Of a DNA stretch of 64,000 nt, positions 45,476 through 55,084 are shown in pieces. This stretch comes from Megaustenia siamemsis (lineage: Eukaryota; Mollusca; Gastropoda; Stylommatophora; Ariophantidae), in contig JAVIAB010000041.1 in the NCBI GenBank assembly GCA_032433765.1, positions 73,678,232 to 73,742,231 of the forward strand, in the 5' to 3' direction. A model generated the notes under the pieces. The model saw only the letters and a list, made by a program, of their open reading frames with translations. It made no database searches and had not been told where the DNA came from. Position 1 is the stretch's first letter; each line of letters starts with the position of its first letter. Position numbers and translations under genes: made by a program.

Positions 45476-45765
45476 ATCATCATCAAGTACATGCCTGTTG
45501 GTGTGGGTGATCATGTCTCTCCACAACTTTTGATCTCAACAGTTTTTTATCATTTCCATTGTTGACCTTCTGCCAAGCCATTCTCTTAAGCTGTCTAGTA
45601 TTTTTACTCTTTGCTTCCCTCTATCTCTTCGTCCCTCAATTTTTCCAGCTGTTACAATATATTCCAGCTGTTCCCTTATCATTATATGGCCAAAAAATTA
45701 TGGTTGTTTCTTCCTAATATTGGAAATTAGCTCTCTTTTTGCTTTGGCCTCTTTCAGCTGAAGTA
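45476..45765 (-). mobile_element. LINE-q antisense 3' fragment
   Basis: Begins ATCATCATCATCAAGTACAT (inverted tail) and TGGTGTGGGTGATCATGTCT, and ends near GCCTCTTTCAGC. Inserted at the end of the LINE-p remnant. Confidence 0.7.
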
Positions 45766-45994
45766 AATTTGTATGTGCGGATGATATTATAAGAGTTATA
45801 CTTGTAACATAAATATCAAAGACTGGCAAACCTGTTTCCAGGGTGCAAAATTCAATTTTTAACCACAAAACGTTTTACAATTTTAAGATACACATGAGAT
45901 AATCACTTTGTATAATAGAAGATGTATGTGTATTTTATCATCCTGGAAAGAAACAAATGAGAAAGCATAAAAGTATCAGTGACAAACAAATATG

Positions 45995-46310
45995 CTACCT
46001 AGCTAGCACTCTTTCATTTTCCTGGACTTTCATCTGCCCAAGGTTGTAATCAAAGGTAACACTGCTTGTCATTGACTTCTGCAATGACTCGACAGACTGC
46101 TTGCATACAGAGCCCACCTTCACTTTTCTAATCATGCTCATTGAATCACTTAGTATGCAGTTATGGGTGTAGCCTTGTGACTCCAACCAGATGATTGTCA
46201 CTATCATTACCTCCATCATCATACTATTCATGGTCATAATGTACACACTGCTGTCTTTTTTTGACTGTTCTGTCTGCTGAGAGTACTGTAAATGCTCATG
46301 CACTCCGTTG
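45995..46310 (-). mobile_element. LINE-r RNase H remnant (antisense)
   Basis: Minus strand reads YIMTMNSMMMEVMIVTIIWL then ESQGYTHNCILSDSMSMIRK and VTFDYNLGQMKVQENERVLA, aligning with the RNase H of 19193. Here the SDS motif is canonical but the PGHAGV segment is lost. Confidence 0.7.
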
Positions 46311-46319
46311 GTGCCATTT

Positions 46320-47132
46320 TAGTCCCTGATTTTCTGAGAGTGTAGGGTGGTCTTCCATGATGCTGACCTCATCTTCTTCTTTCCTTCCTCATTTGCCTCT
46401 CAGCATCAATGGGAGAAATAATTTGCTATCTTTTGCTCTTCGATTCACCTCTGCTGCTGTTGTTTCCTAGTGTTTCTAATATTCTGTCAATCCATCTTTT
46501 TTCATGGTCAGCTCATGGGTCTGGTGTTCTTCCAACATTCATTGAAGACTTGTTGTGTTATTGTATGGGAGCCGTGATAGGTCAGTGGTTAGTGAACTGG
46601 ACTACAGAGGATAAGAGGTAGGGTTCGATCCCAACCGACGGCTTCTGGGTTCACCCAGCCTTAAATAGGTACCTGATTTTTTCTGGGAAAGTAAAGCGGC
46701 ATGGGCGTAATACCAACCACATTACCCCAAAAATCATGTACTGAAGGTCTGTAAAATTTATGGTCACTAACACCATATTCCCTATACGCCACTTGGCATG
46801 ACGGGGGCTCTTTACTTTTTTTTTTACTATGTGGTGTTGTGTCTTTCTGCCTTGTCACATTATCAAACTATTTTATCTGATGTTTCTTTATTTATTCTAT
46901 GAATGGGATTATTCCTAGCTTTTTTCTCAGTTCCTAATTCATTTCTAATCTTATCTCTCAGGCTGTTTCCTGTCATTCGTCTAACACATTTCATCTCAGT
47001 AGATAATACTTTTCTTATTGTTCTTGCATCTAGGGTCCAGGGCTGGCAATGGTAGCACAACATTGGGATGAAGATTGTATTGTAGAGTGCCCGCTTTGTC
47101 TTTAGATCTATTTCCTTTCCAAAATGGCACAC
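46320..47132 (-). mobile_element. LINE-u antisense remnant, interrupted by S1
   Basis: Right part (46862-47132) on the minus strand reads MCHFGKEIDLKTKRALYNTI, FIPMLCYHCQPWTLDARTIR and RRMTGNSLRDKIRNELGTEK, a typical post-RT carboxy region. The left part (46320-46566) continues with WIDRILETLGNN-like sequence. An S1 SINE sits between. Confidence 0.65.
46567..46822 (+). mobile_element. S1, tRNA-derived SINE (copy 1)
   Basis: Starts GGGAGCCGTGATAGGTCAGT with A-box-like TAGGTCAGTGGTTAGTG and B-box GGTTCGATCCC at tRNA-like spacing, the internal promoter of RNA polymerase III. The body (TTCTGGGAAAGTAAAGCGGC) and T-rich end match the copies at 50155 and 54374. Confidence 0.85.
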
Positions 47133-47350
47133 ATGTGCGACTAGTAATGAAAAATATAAACATCAGCACATCATATACATGAATGATATTGTATGGCTCC
47201 ATAGCAAACCATATCATATGAGAGTGAATATTAAATCTCATCATACTAAGCAACAACATTTGATAATGAGGGGATGTTAGGCTATTTATTACTGTTGTTA
47301 TCTTTCTGCAACTTTTTGAGTTAAGTACTCAATTTTTTCGTGTTTGCCAG
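47133..47350. other. Intron before linker exon 3
   Basis: No element recognised. Its last part (TTTCTGCAACTTTTTGAGTT to the acceptor) resembles loosely the sequence before linkers 1 and 2 (CAAACCCAGTGAGCTAAGTA), supporting shared ancestry. Confidence 0.45.
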
Positions 47351-47392
47351 ATGCTTCCATGTTCCCTTCTACCAACGACTCTGCATTAAACA
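47351..47392 (+). CDS. Linker exon 3 (diverged paralogue)
   Basis: A 42-bp exon, acceptor TGTTTGCCAG and donor GTAAGT, phase 1-1, reading DASMFPSTNDSALN. It resembles AFSTTPATTSDPTLN of the other linkers but is one codon shorter and clearly diverged. The following intron also aligns with that after linkers 1 and 2 (TATTCTTGT, GAGAATTATA and AACTCATG(A/G)GT(A/G)CTTAATTCTTCCAA in the same order), so the homology covers intron as well as exon. It therefore belongs to an older duplication than U1/U2. Its last base plus the next exon gives Asn. It connects the last CUB to the membrane span. Confidence 0.7.
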
Positions 47393-47507
47393 GTAAGTAA
47401 ATTTTATAATGAACAGTAGTACAAATCAGAAGTGACTTTACTATAAACATTAACACATTCATATTCTTGTGTATGAGAATTATAGACTACATACTATTAA
47501 AGACATG

Positions 47508-47749
47508 GTAAGAGAAAAAGAGGAAGACCCAGAGAGACACTGAGAAGAACAATGATGAGAGAGGCAAGAGCAGCAGGAATCAGCTCCCTCAATGAGATAG
47601 AGCTGCTTGCACAGAACAGAGACAAATGAGATTTGATAAAATATCTTTAAAAGAAAACTGCTAGAACAAAAATTCAGATATGAGAAGGTGTATCTTGGTC
47701 TACTCCCTATGGGCCGGCTACGGCTCGAAAAGTCAATAGATAGATAGAT
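47508..47749 (+). mobile_element. RTE-x 3' fragment after linker exon 3
   Basis: Plus-strand copy: GTAAGAGAAAAAGAGGAAGA through CTCAATGAGATAGAGCTGCT to the terminal CGGCTCGAAAAGTCAA and GATAGATAGAT tail. Sits in the intron homologous to the ones that carry LINE-p at 1216 and 22092. Confidence 0.85.
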
Positions 47750-47857
47750 TCCATTTTTATCAAGTTAAATGATTAATTAGATTATTAATTTTTTTATAAA
47801 ACAGCACTGAAGACAAACTCATGAGTACTTAATTCTTCCAAGTACATTATGCAGGTT

Positions 47858-48660
47858 TCTAATCAAGAAAAGACAATGGACATATGTTGGACATGTGATG
47901 AGGAGAAATAATAACTAAATAACAAAGCAAGCCCTCATGTGGGAAACTACAGGTAGAAGGAAAAAAGGCTGACCCAGAGAAACACTGAGAAGAACATTGA
48001 TCAGAGAGGCAAAGGCAGCAGAACTAGGCTCCTTCAATGAGATTGAGATGCTTGTACAGAACAGAGACAAATGGCAAGATTTGATAAAAGGTCTTTGCAA
48101 GAATTGCATCTATCTATTTATCTATCTATTGACCTTTCAAGCCATAGCCGGCCGATAGGGCGTAGACCAAGATACTCCTTCTCTTATCTGAATTTTTGTT
48201 CTAGCAGTTTTCAATTATTTTAAAGATATTTTATCAAATCTCGCCTTTGTCTCTGTTCTGTGCAAGCAGCTCTATCTCAATGAGGGAGCCGAATCCTGCT
48301 GCTCTTGCCTCTCTCATCAATGTTCTTCTCAGTGTCTCTCTGGGTCTTCCTCTTTTTCTCTTACCTGTTGTTTCCCATATGAGGGCTTGCTTTCCTATTC
48401 AGTTATTATCTCTTCTCATCACATGTCCAACATATGACCATCGTCTTTTCTTGATTACTTAAGATATTAGTGGTTGATTGGCGATTTCTCTAATTTACTC
48501 GTTTCTTTTGAATTAGTTCCACGCTATACCAAGTATTTTCCTTAGACATTTATTTTTGAATGTGTTCAACTTTGAATTGCATCTGCTAGAAAGAAAATTT
48601 AGATAAGAGAAAGATTATATGGGTTTATGCCCTATGGGCCGGCTATGGCTCGAAAGGAAG
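47858..48660 (+). mobile_element. RTE-x 3' fragment hosting a nested inverted RTE-x
   Basis: Plus-strand RTE-x from CTAATCAAGAAAAGACAATG to CTTTGCAAGAATTG, interrupted at 48112-48573, resuming as GCATCTGCTAGAAAGAAAAT up to the CCCTATGGGCC...GGCTCGAAAGG end. No GATA tail remains. Confidence 0.8.
48112..48573 (-). mobile_element. RTE-x antisense, nested in RTE-x
   Basis: 462-bp antisense copy flanked by GAATTGCATCT (48101-48111 and 48574-48584). Starts with the CTAT tail and reads back into the AFENKCLRK-region. Makes a large imperfect inverted repeat with its host. Confidence 0.85.
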
Positions 48661-49040
48661 TTGAAGTTGAAGGTATGCAAATCTTGTATGCTGAAAGTTT
48701 ATGTAGCTGTTGTTATTCCTTGAACTGTCATCCCTCTTGTACCTAGATTTGATTTTTGATTCCCAGTGTCTCATAACTGCACTCTCATCAGTCCCAGTCT
48801 TCCCCTACAATAAACAATCAAGGAAAGACTTCAATAAATCTTTTGTTTCAATCTCTAAAGTTTTAATTACAAGTTACATCTCCAAGCCTCATTTCAATAA
48901 AATGAATGGATGATGCTTTTAAGATGTTGAACCCAAAATTATAATTGTGTGGTTCTTTTGTTTACCCTAAGTGCAGAAAGGTTGATTTGAACCATGATTC
49001 ATCACATAAAGTGGTAACTATCTTGTATATATGTCTCTCT
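48661..49040. other. Intron, nothing recognised
   Basis: No ORF, splice pair or element that I can support. Confidence 0.5.
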
Positions 49041-49430
49041 CTCTCTGCGATCAAGATTCAATCAGAGTTGGATTCCAGACTCTCTCATGAAGGCAGCTGT
49101 CTGTTTAATCGAATTGGTTGCCCCATATAGTTTCTCTTTCAGGGAGGTGGGCGTGGACCACATTGCTCTTCTCAGGTCTGTGTACTGGGGGCAATTCTGT
49201 AGAACATGTTTTGTAGTCATATTGTCCAGTGTACAGTGGCATAGGCTGGTTGTACCTATTTTGAATTTGGTGAACATGTGATTTTTCATTCTATTGTGGC
49301 CAGTGCATATATAAAAACTAACAGATTTTGATGACAGAATGTATATATACATACATATACAGCGTGTGTCATTTTGAAATACTCTTGTTACATGTGGTGT
49401 GCTGCTTGGATTTAGTGTTTTGTTCATGCA
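49041..49430 (-). mobile_element. LINE-r 3' coding fragment (antisense)
   Basis: Minus strand reads CTGHNRMKNHMFTKFKIGTT, SLCHCTLDNMTTKHVLQNCP and QYTDLRRAMWSTPTSLKEKL. This is the zinc-knuckle-like region after RNase H in jockey/I-type LINEs (GHN...C-x-C...H-x-L-x-x-CP). Related sequence appears at 30480-30560 in sense orientation. Confidence 0.75.
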
Positions 49431-49529
49431 TGTTATGGTTATTTAACTTTTGACAGGCTGGTGGGGGGTGATTTTCTCTTCTTTAATTGGATATTTGTCT
49501 TCTTTTCAGTCGGTATAGACCTATTTATT

Positions 49530-49700
49530 ATGAACATCAAATGGCAGAACAAAGTAACCAACTGTAATGTCTTACAACAAGCCAAACTCCCATCGATTAT
49601 GACAACACTAAGGAGTCGTAGACTAAGATGGTTGGGTCATGTAAGAAGAATGGCAAACATTTATATTCCAAAACAAATATTGTATGGCGATCTTCATTTT
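49530..49700 (+). mobile_element. LINE-v carboxy-terminal remnant
   Basis: Reads NIKWQNKVTNCNVLQQAKLP then SIMTTLRSRRLRWLGHVRRM and IPKQILYGDL, the standard post-RT region of many non-LTR elements. Ends just before the transmembrane exon. Confidence 0.7.
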
Positions 49701-49784
49701 CATGACGAAGGCCATTTTCATTTTATGTTTCCTGCCTATGCACAACCTTCAAAACATCCATGTTTGTTTATGACTCCTGTTTAG

Positions 49785-49956
49785 ATCCTGGTGATAACAC
49801 AGGCCTTATTGCTGGAATTGTCAGTGCTGCTGCTGCATTCATTTTCTTCCTTATGATTATGTTCATTCGGTACAGAAGATTCAGATTACAAAGAGAACTA
49901 ACGAGCACACAAAACAGAGTTGCAGGCCCTAATACAGGCAGAGGAGGAACTGTCAC
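49785..49956 (+). CDS. Transmembrane exon
   Basis: A 172-bp exon, acceptor CCTGTTTAG, donor GTAAGTG, phase 1 to 2. It opens NPGDNTG, continues with a membrane span of about 22 residues (GLIAGIVSAAAA followed by FIFFLMIMFI) and then a strongly basic stop-transfer RYRRFRLQREL, and ends in a polar stretch rich in Thr, Asn and Gly. The positive-inside pattern gives an extracellular amino terminus, consistent with CUB domains outside. No enzymatic domain is seen. A 111-bp-offset partial duplication of the exon end and donor lies just downstream, with the donor GT changed to AT. Confidence 0.85.
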
Positions 49957-50100
49957 GTAAGTGAAGATAAAGCACATATGATTGATACAATATTTTTGTT
50001 GACATGTCACATCAGAAGTGTAATGATTATATGAATTTATTATTATAAGCAGAGAAGGTACTGTCACATGAGTGAAGATTAATCATATCGATTTAATACA
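49946..50100 (+). repeat. Duplicated exon end and donor region
   Basis: GGAACTGTCACGTAAGTGAAGAT at the transmembrane exon donor recurs 111 bp later as GGTACTGTCACATGAGTGAAGAT, with similar following sequence. The second copy has AT instead of the donor GT. Confidence 0.65.
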
Positions 50101-50154
50101 ATATTTTAATTGTCAAATCAGAAGTACATTTATAATAAGTACATGGATATATTA

Positions 50155-50405
50155 GGGAGCCGCGATAGCTCAGTGGTTAGTGAACTGGACTACCACGGAC
50201 AAGGGGTAGGGTTCGATCCCAACCGACGGCTTCCGGGTTCACCCAGCCTTAAATGGGTACCGGATTTTTTTCTGGGAAAGTAAAGCAGCATGGGCGTAAT
50301 ACTGACCACATTACCAAAATCATGTGCTGAAGGTCTGTAAAATATAGGGTCACTAACACTATATTTCCCTATACGCCACTTGGCGTGACGGGGGTACTTT
50401 ACTTT
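50155..50405 (+). mobile_element. S1, tRNA-derived SINE (copy 2)
   Basis: 251 bp flanked by the 14-bp target-site duplication ACATGGATATATTA (50141-50154 and 50406-50419). Head GGAGCCGCGATAGCTCAGTG with A box TAGCTCAGTGGTTAG and B box GGTTCGATCCC, typical of a tRNA gene. T-rich 3' end. Best-preserved copy here. Confidence 0.9.
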
Positions 50406-50552
50406 ACATGGATATATTATTGCATAGTGAACATTTTTATAGATGGATAAATTATATGAAGTTATGTACCATTATGGCCGGCATGAAAGCCCAAAGCACT
50501 TCGACAATATGCTGTTTTTTTTATGCTGATGATCTATTTTGTTTTAATTTGT

Positions 50553-50555
<3 letters not shown>

Positions 50556-50602
<47 letters not shown>
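50556..50602. repeat. (CT)n microsatellite
   Basis: Pure CT dinucleotide run, followed by a few CCCT variants. It creates spurious Leu-Ser open frames. Confidence 0.9.
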
Positions 50603-50604
<2 letters not shown>

Positions 50605-51020
50605 TTCTCCCTCTCATTATACTCATGAAATTTGCTTGCTGTCACAATATTTTCAATATTCCTATATTTCTCCTCTCAACAAGAAAAAAATTAATTGTCA
50701 CTTTCTGGTGACTGTGATGAGCTATCTTGTGTTTAATTGATATCATTTGTTAGTTATCTTTGTCATTCATTAAACTATCAATATTTCTCTGTTTTTCTTA
50801 ACAATTACCTATAACTTGCAACTCAAGATTTCATGTAATATTTTTAAAATATAACTCTTTCTGATATTTTAATTGACTGAGATTCTTTGTAGCAAACCCA
50901 AACAAATATTAAATAAACATTTTAATGATTTCTTTATATTTCACTTCTTAAACCCTCAATTACAATATTGTAAAAATTACCACCTCTAAATACAAATTCT
51001 TGAGATTTGACAATTTGCAG

Positions 51021-51068
51021 CGGGCAAACATTACCCTCCTCCCTATACCTTTGTAATTACTGCTTCTG
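51021..51068 (+). other. Possible small cassette exon (unproven)
   Basis: Between acceptor CAATTTGCAG and donor GTGATC lie 48 bp. In the phase required by its neighbours it is open (GQTLPSSLYLCNYCFW). In another phase it would read KHYPPPYTFVITAS with a PPPY like the two confirmed tail exons, but that phase does not fit the transmembrane exon. Donor is weak. Could be chance or a decayed tail exon. Confidence 0.2.
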
Positions 51069-51387
51069 GTGATCCCTGAGATTTGTTTCCCTTGATATTG
51101 GATCAGACACAAATGTGCGCACCATAAAAAGTACTACAGTATCGCAATAAGTGAGCTGGTTTTTTTTTAAATTTTATTTTTCAAGAAATTAGTTTTTTTT
51201 TAAAGATGGGGAAATTCTCCATGCCCGTCAAAGAGACATTAAATAAACCTTTGTAGCATGGAATAGATAGCAAATGCCGTTTAGAGGGAGCTGAGCATAC
51301 AGCTGGACTGGTGGATTTATGGCCGCCATGTGAATAGACAACATAACAGCACCAGCCACAGCGCAATGAGGTTGAATTTTAGGCCAT

Positions 51388-51458
51388 GAATCTAACCAAG
51401 CCAGGAATCTAACCAAGCCAGGAATCTAACCAAGCCAGGAATCTAACCAAGCCAGGAA
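51388..51458. repeat. 17-bp tandem repeat
   Basis: Four perfect or near-perfect copies of GAATCTAACCAAGCCAG in an intron. No coding role seen. Confidence 0.9.
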
Positions 51459-51690
51459 AGGATAGGGAAAATTGAAAAAAAAAATAGAAAAAATGGTATG
51501 GTAAAAGCTTTACGTGGTTAGTAGATGACACACATTCAGCTTTACTGCAGCTTCGCATTTTTGTGCATTCATTTGCATTTCTTTGCCTTAACCCCAGGAA
51601 AGGATAGCAGCATCCAGTTCTTGTGTTTCTGTTTGAATAAACACACAGCTGTGTAGCAAAAGTTCAAAGAAAAACTTATCTTCCAAACTC

Positions 51691-51786
51691 CAAATGTAAC
51701 AATTAAGTGGTAGTCATTTTTACAAAATTATCATAAATCAAATGTAACAATTAAGTGGTAGTCATTTTTACAAAATTATCATAAAA
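51691..51786. repeat. 48-bp tandem duplication
   Basis: Two copies of a block beginning CAAATGTAACAATTAAGTGG, offset by 48 bp, in an intron. Confidence 0.85.
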
Positions 51787-52298
51787 ACATGACTGACAGA
51801 TAAGTATCGTAATCTAGGGTTAACTCCCTTTTTGTGTGTAGTACAATATGAAGTACAATAACAGCAGCATGTTGGTATATCTCTCTTTAACCTTCTACTT
51901 GGAGACCAACGTGTGACAACTCTTGTGTTTCTGAATCTCATCTCTGCACATGAACAAATCCAATGACATCATCTGTCTGTTATTGTTTATCCCTTTGGGT
52001 TCATTTTTTTTAGCAGAACATGGCTGCTGATTTAATTTAGTGAAAATATTCTGAGAATTCTGCTCAGTCAGGTTGTCTGAAATACTGACAGTCCTGACAT
52101 TTCCTTCTCTGTTTTTCTTCAGCATTAAGATCTGTATACAATTTTTGACAGTGACAACTTTCATATATCCTTATTTTGATCTTATATTGAAATTATTTAC
52201 TTATCATTACATTATAAGATGCCATTGAATTTCGTGCTAAAATATAAATATAAATTATTTCTATTTCTTTTCTTTTTTAATCTCTCTCTCTCTGAAAG

Positions 52299-52442
52299 GG
52301 AATTTTTGTTTATATTGAGTCGACCAAACCTCAACCCAAGAACATTTTCTCCTCATGATGTTAGAATGGAGGGCAATGAATTCACACCAGGACCTCCTCC
52401 ATATTACAGCCCTGTCGATCATGCCTGGCCTCCTGAAAATGG
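52299..52442 (+). CDS. Cytoplasmic tail exon 1 with PPPY motif
   Basis: A polypyrimidine tract (TCTCTCTCTCTCTGAAAG) precedes an open segment reading EFLFILSRPNLNPRTFSPHD, then VRMEGNEFTPGPPPYYSPVD and HAWPPENG, to donor GTAATT. It takes one base to complete the codon left by the transmembrane exon and ends in phase 2. An alternative acceptor, TATATTGAG, would start the exon at 52320 in the same frame and omit seven residues; I cannot choose firmly. The PPPY is a textbook PPxY ligand for WW domains. Proline-rich and otherwise unstructured in appearance. Confidence 0.75.
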
Positions 52443-52639
52443 GTAATTTATTTAGTTATATGATAATTAGGTAACAGTGATAAAAATATATTGTAAGCAG
52501 AAGTATAGATCAGGTAATCTTTAGGAGTATAGCTATAATTAAAAGCATTGATTAGCATAACAGTAAAAATACACTGACACAACATTGGTGTGCATAGAAC
52601 ATGGTGTTAGTGCTCAGATGTTCCAATATAACATACAAC

Positions 52640-53330
52640 ATAAAACCAAGAAGGCAGTACAAGTAAAATTACTGAGAGCATGTATCTTCCCAATAGCAAT
52701 ATGTGGTTGTGAACCATAGAAAATCTTGAAAAAAATAATGAAGAAAATTGGTTCATTTTAAACAAAATGCTACAGAAAAATCCTTAGGAAACCTTGTATA
52801 ACAAAAAGAGCAATAAAAGAAAGATTGAAAAGAACTAGCTTATAAACATCTTACAGAGGAAATTAAAATACTATGGCCATGTCAACTGATACGATGGCGC
52901 TGGATAGGACACACACTACGGAAGCCAAATGAGAGTATTACACAACAGGCCCATTTTTCCCCAGGGGAAAAGACAAAGAGGAAGACCAAGGAATTCTTGG
53001 AGAAGACAGATAGAAGCAGAGATGAAGATGATGGGGAAGACATGGAATGATCTTAAAAGAATGGCAAAAAGCAGAACGACTTGGAAAGTGTTTGTTGAAG
53101 ACCTATGCTCCACTGGGAGCTAAAGAGGTAGAAGAAGAAGAAGAATGTCAACTGATAGTGGTCTGGAAAAAAAACAATAATGGCAGGCATGGTCCAAGGA
53201 AGATGAGACTTGTACAGACCAAGAAGAAGGTGGTTTGAAGACATAAAAGTGACCTTGAACATAACAAAAAAAGTTAGACATCTGGCTAAAGACAGTGATT
53301 CTTTCAGATGGGCTGTGATAAAAGCAAAAG
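52640..53330 (+). mobile_element. LINE-w remnant hosting an RTE-y fragment
   Basis: Broken frames read KLLRACIFPIAICGCEP, CYRKILRKPCITKRAIKERL and LKYYGH, then, after the insert, DIKVTLNITKKVRHLAKDSD and SFRWAVIKA. This order is the carboxy region of a non-LTR retrotransposon (YGxExW...YRKIL...DIK-x-x-L...LAxDRxxFRxxV). Old and dead. Confidence 0.65.
52892..53144 (+). mobile_element. RTE-y 3' fragment in LINE-w
   Basis: A 253-bp insertion flanked by ATGTCAACTGATA (52879-52891 and 53145-53157). It matches the last 250 bp of the RTE-y at 37116 with few changes and ends in GAAGAAGAAGAA. Encodes the KRQRGRPRNSWRRQIEAEMK end. Confidence 0.9.
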
Positions 53331-53519
53331 ACAAGCAACCCATAGATATTTCAATAATCATCAGCACATTCTACAAACCTCTTGGAGGAAATGTCTGGTA
53401 TGCATTTGCCATGTATGTGGTGAATAAAAGCTTAGAGTATCTGGAGGAACATAATAATAAAGGGGGGAACATACCAGTAATTATTGTTCCATGGATATTG
53501 CAATAAGCAATGTTGATTT

Positions 53520-53910
53520 ATTGTTATAAAAGTAATAATTACAATTACATTCAACAATGGAAAATAAATTGAATGTGATTTTACTTTGTTTTGCTCTCAG
53601 TCCTCAGTAAAACAGATTATCTAAGAGAAGCTAAAAAACATAAATTGTTCAGCAGCTTAATTTATATTTAGTGGTCTACAGATCTTATTTCTAATACCAG
53701 AAGAAATCATGAACGTTATGATGTTTTTGTTAATGTTTAACATTAAGACAGAAAGAAACATTTAGTTTTTTAGCTTAATTGCTTTCAGTACCTGTGAATA
53801 ATTGCATGTCAATCATTATTCATGTTTTTAAAGTGTATCTGACTTTAATGTCACTGGCATTGTGATTTCTATTTGTAATCGCACAAAATGATTTGACTTG
53901 ACAGATTAAT
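53520..53910. other. Intron, nothing recognised
   Basis: AT-rich, no ORF or element. Confidence 0.5.
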
Positions 53911-53914
53911 TTCT

Positions 53915-54230
53915 CTTTCATTCATTCACCCATTCAATCATTCATTTACCTCTCAGTCCAGAGACGACACATAGGGCAGAAGTCCTAGTTGTCCATGATT
54001 GACAATTTGGTGCTAGTTCTTGTAGGTTTTTGTTGTTTCTTAGTCCCATGGTTGAGCCTTTCTTAGTAATTGTTCTGCATAATGATTCTCTTCATCTGCC
54101 TTTTTTCTATTACCAGATGGTTTCCACATGAATACCTGATGTGGAAGTCTTTCTTCATTCATTCTCAGCACATACCTATATATTTCCAACTCCTTATCAG
54201 TTCATTTAATTTTCTATCATGGGGATACTA
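53915..54230 (-). mobile_element. RTE-type antisense 3' remnant with (TTCA)n tail
   Basis: Begins with repeats of TTCATTCA and TCTCAGTCCAGAGACGACAC followed by ATAGGGCAGAAGTC, the inverted 3' terminus motif also seen in SINE-T and RTE-x. Then diverged sequence (TTTCCACATGAATACCTGAT). A third tail variant of this RTE group. Confidence 0.55.
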
Positions 54231-54373
54231 AAATCTATACAAATTGTTTCCTTATATAAACTTGTTTCTTCCTGCTGATTCCTTATTCTACAATTGTTAC
54301 ATTTCTCTCCTCTTTTCTGTTCTCACATTAAACAATTTTTGTTTTTCATTTCTATCACATATATAGAAGAGGA

Positions 54374-54898
54374 TGGAGCTGTGATAGCTCAGTGCTTAGT
54401 GAACTGGACTACAAAGGACAAGGGGTGGGGTTCGATCCCAACCGAGGGCTTCCGGGTTCTATCTATCTATCTATTGTCCTTTTGAGCCGAAGACGGCACA
54501 TAGGGCAGAACCACAATCTCAAAAACAGAAACCTTGCATGCCAAAATGGCACATATTGCAGAGATCACTGCTTCTAAAATCTATGGCTGTTTCCATAACA
54601 ATACTTTCTACAATGACAGCTTGTCAAGCCATCAATCAACCTCCTTAGTCACCTCTTATGACATGCCTGGAAGGTCACAGTGACATTGTTCTTTACTTTC
54701 CTCATAATGAGGCCCCTGGTTCACCCAGCCTTAAATGGGTACTGGATTTTTTTCTGGGAAAGTAAAGCGGCACGGGCATAATACCGACCACATTACCCCA
54801 AAAATCATTTGCCGAAGGTCTGTAAAATTTATGGTCACTAACACCATATTCCCTATACGCCGCCACTTGGCGTGATGAGGGTACTTTACTCTTTTTTT
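54374..54898 (+). mobile_element. S1, tRNA-derived SINE (copy 3), interrupted
   Basis: S1 head GGAGCTGTGATAGCTCAGTG with B box GGTTCGATCCC, split by a SINE-T insertion and continuing at ACCCAGCCTTAAATGGGTAC. Flanked by the 13-bp target-site duplication ATATAGAAGAGGA (54361-54373 and 54899-54911). Confidence 0.9.
54460..54717 (-). mobile_element. SINE-T nested in S1
   Basis: A 258-bp antisense SINE-T with (TATC)n at the left, possible short duplication GGTTC at both ends. It is longer than the copy at 164 by about 20 bp and includes the near-palindrome CCTCATAATGAGG at its far end, so it may be full length. Confidence 0.8.
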
Positions 54899-55084
54899 AT
54901 ATAGAAGAGGAAATCAAACTCTAAAAAATCACTAACCTTAATATGGCAAGAACGTATCAAAATAGCATTTCATTCTCATGTAAACTTTGTATCTCCTTCG
55001 ACACCCTAACAGGTACAAGAGGAAGTGAAGTGATTTTCTCATGTAATTTGGCAACATTGTTACCAAAGACATAAAAATTTTCTT

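Noticed and set aside
49495..49512. Good-looking acceptor TTCTTTTCAG before TCGGTATAGAC
   Set aside because: What follows is a LINE-v remnant and no donor in a compatible phase was found.
50155..50240. Functional tRNA gene
   Set aside because: A and B boxes are present but the unit is part of a dispersed SINE with a target-site duplication and a long unrelated body.
50408..50740. Open frame with a long Ser-Leu run
   Set aside because: Translation of the (CT)n microsatellite.
51395..51460. CRISPR-like short repeats
   Set aside because: Units are directly abutting with no spacers and the context is a eukaryotic intron.
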